From an uncultured Eubacteriales bacterium (GTDB lineage: Bacteria; Bacillota; Clostridia; Oscillospirales; Acutalibacteraceae): 13,664 nt of DNA. This document shows positions 13,653 to 13,664 of the stretch, piece after piece. The translations under genes and the position numbers were made by a program. The notes under the pieces were generated by a model that made no database searches, was not told the origin of the DNA, and saw nothing but the letters and a program-made list of their open reading frames with translations. Position 1 is the stretch's first letter, and the number at the start of each line of letters is the position of its first letter. The stretch is from contig ONIF01000116.1 in assembly GCA_900317795.1 (NCBI GenBank), forward strand, positions 1 to 13,664, in the 5' to 3' direction.

Positions 13653-13664
13653 AGAGAGTGACAG

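Noticed and set aside
1..13664. tRNA, rRNA, integrase or relaxase genes
   Set aside because: I looked for tRNA-like cloverleaf ends with a CCA-type acceptor and for tyrosine/serine recombinase or relaxase motifs and saw none. A tool search could still find a divergent one.

Overview
The window looks like DNA from a gut-type Clostridia (Bacillota) genome, probably Oscillospiraceae/Lachnospiraceae. This is inferred from the protein families, A-rich Shine-Dalgarno sites and consensus sigma-A promoters; it is not a species call. It has two compositionally different parts. Positions 1 to about 9640 are AT-rich and hold a plasmid-like or integrated-element replicon with accessory genes, remnants and many repeats. 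From about 9650 to the end the DNA is clearly GC-richer and reads as ordinary chromosome.

Layout, left part. On the minus strand: a Fic-domain protein whose catalytic motif has Gln in place of His (135-1076), with a near-consensus promoter and an inverted repeat over its start site. Next is an IS200/IS605-type remnant without transposase (about 1203-1552): a 21-bp perfect hairpin, a terminator, a strong rightward promoter and a structured tract ending in an IS605-like right end, resembling an orphan omega-RNA. Next, again on the minus strand, is an operon of a ribbon-helix-helix protein and an Rpn/PD-(D/E)XK nuclease-like 'transposase' (1622-2688). The same 14-bp palindrome sits in the -35 of its promoter and in the spacer of a divergent promoter. 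On the plus strand follow a frameshifted small HTH gene (3278-3581), a probable replication initiator with a broken 5' end (3598-4958), a terminator, an AT-rich tract, and 22-bp iterons bracketed by a 14-bp inverted repeat (5223-5381). After these come 9-bp palindromic repeats and a perfect TTGACA-17-TATAAT promoter carrying a hairpin, about 208-bp tandem units, a primase-helicase (6288-8246) and a 190-aa protein of unknown function (8261-8833). Together these form a rep / origin / primase-helicase module. The broken hth and rep frames suggest it may be decaying or chromosomally resident.

A roughly 115-140 bp structured repeat occurs three times: 3107-3219 (+), 8893-9029 (-) and 9477-9615 (+). 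Its stem arms change in a compensating way between copies, so it is probably an RNA element or a structured mobile repeat. I do not recognise it, and it is the best candidate for something undescribed here. One copy lies in the leader of the hth-rep transcript, and another lies at the border with the GC-richer DNA.

Right part. A divergent locus: an AraC-family regulator (9647-10475, minus) that has lost the recognition part of its first HTH by a frameshifting deletion, facing a MATE-family exporter (10606-11943) that overlaps by ATGA with a GH13 alpha-glycosidase (11940-13652). No tRNA, rRNA, CRISPR array, integrase or relaxase was recognised in the window.
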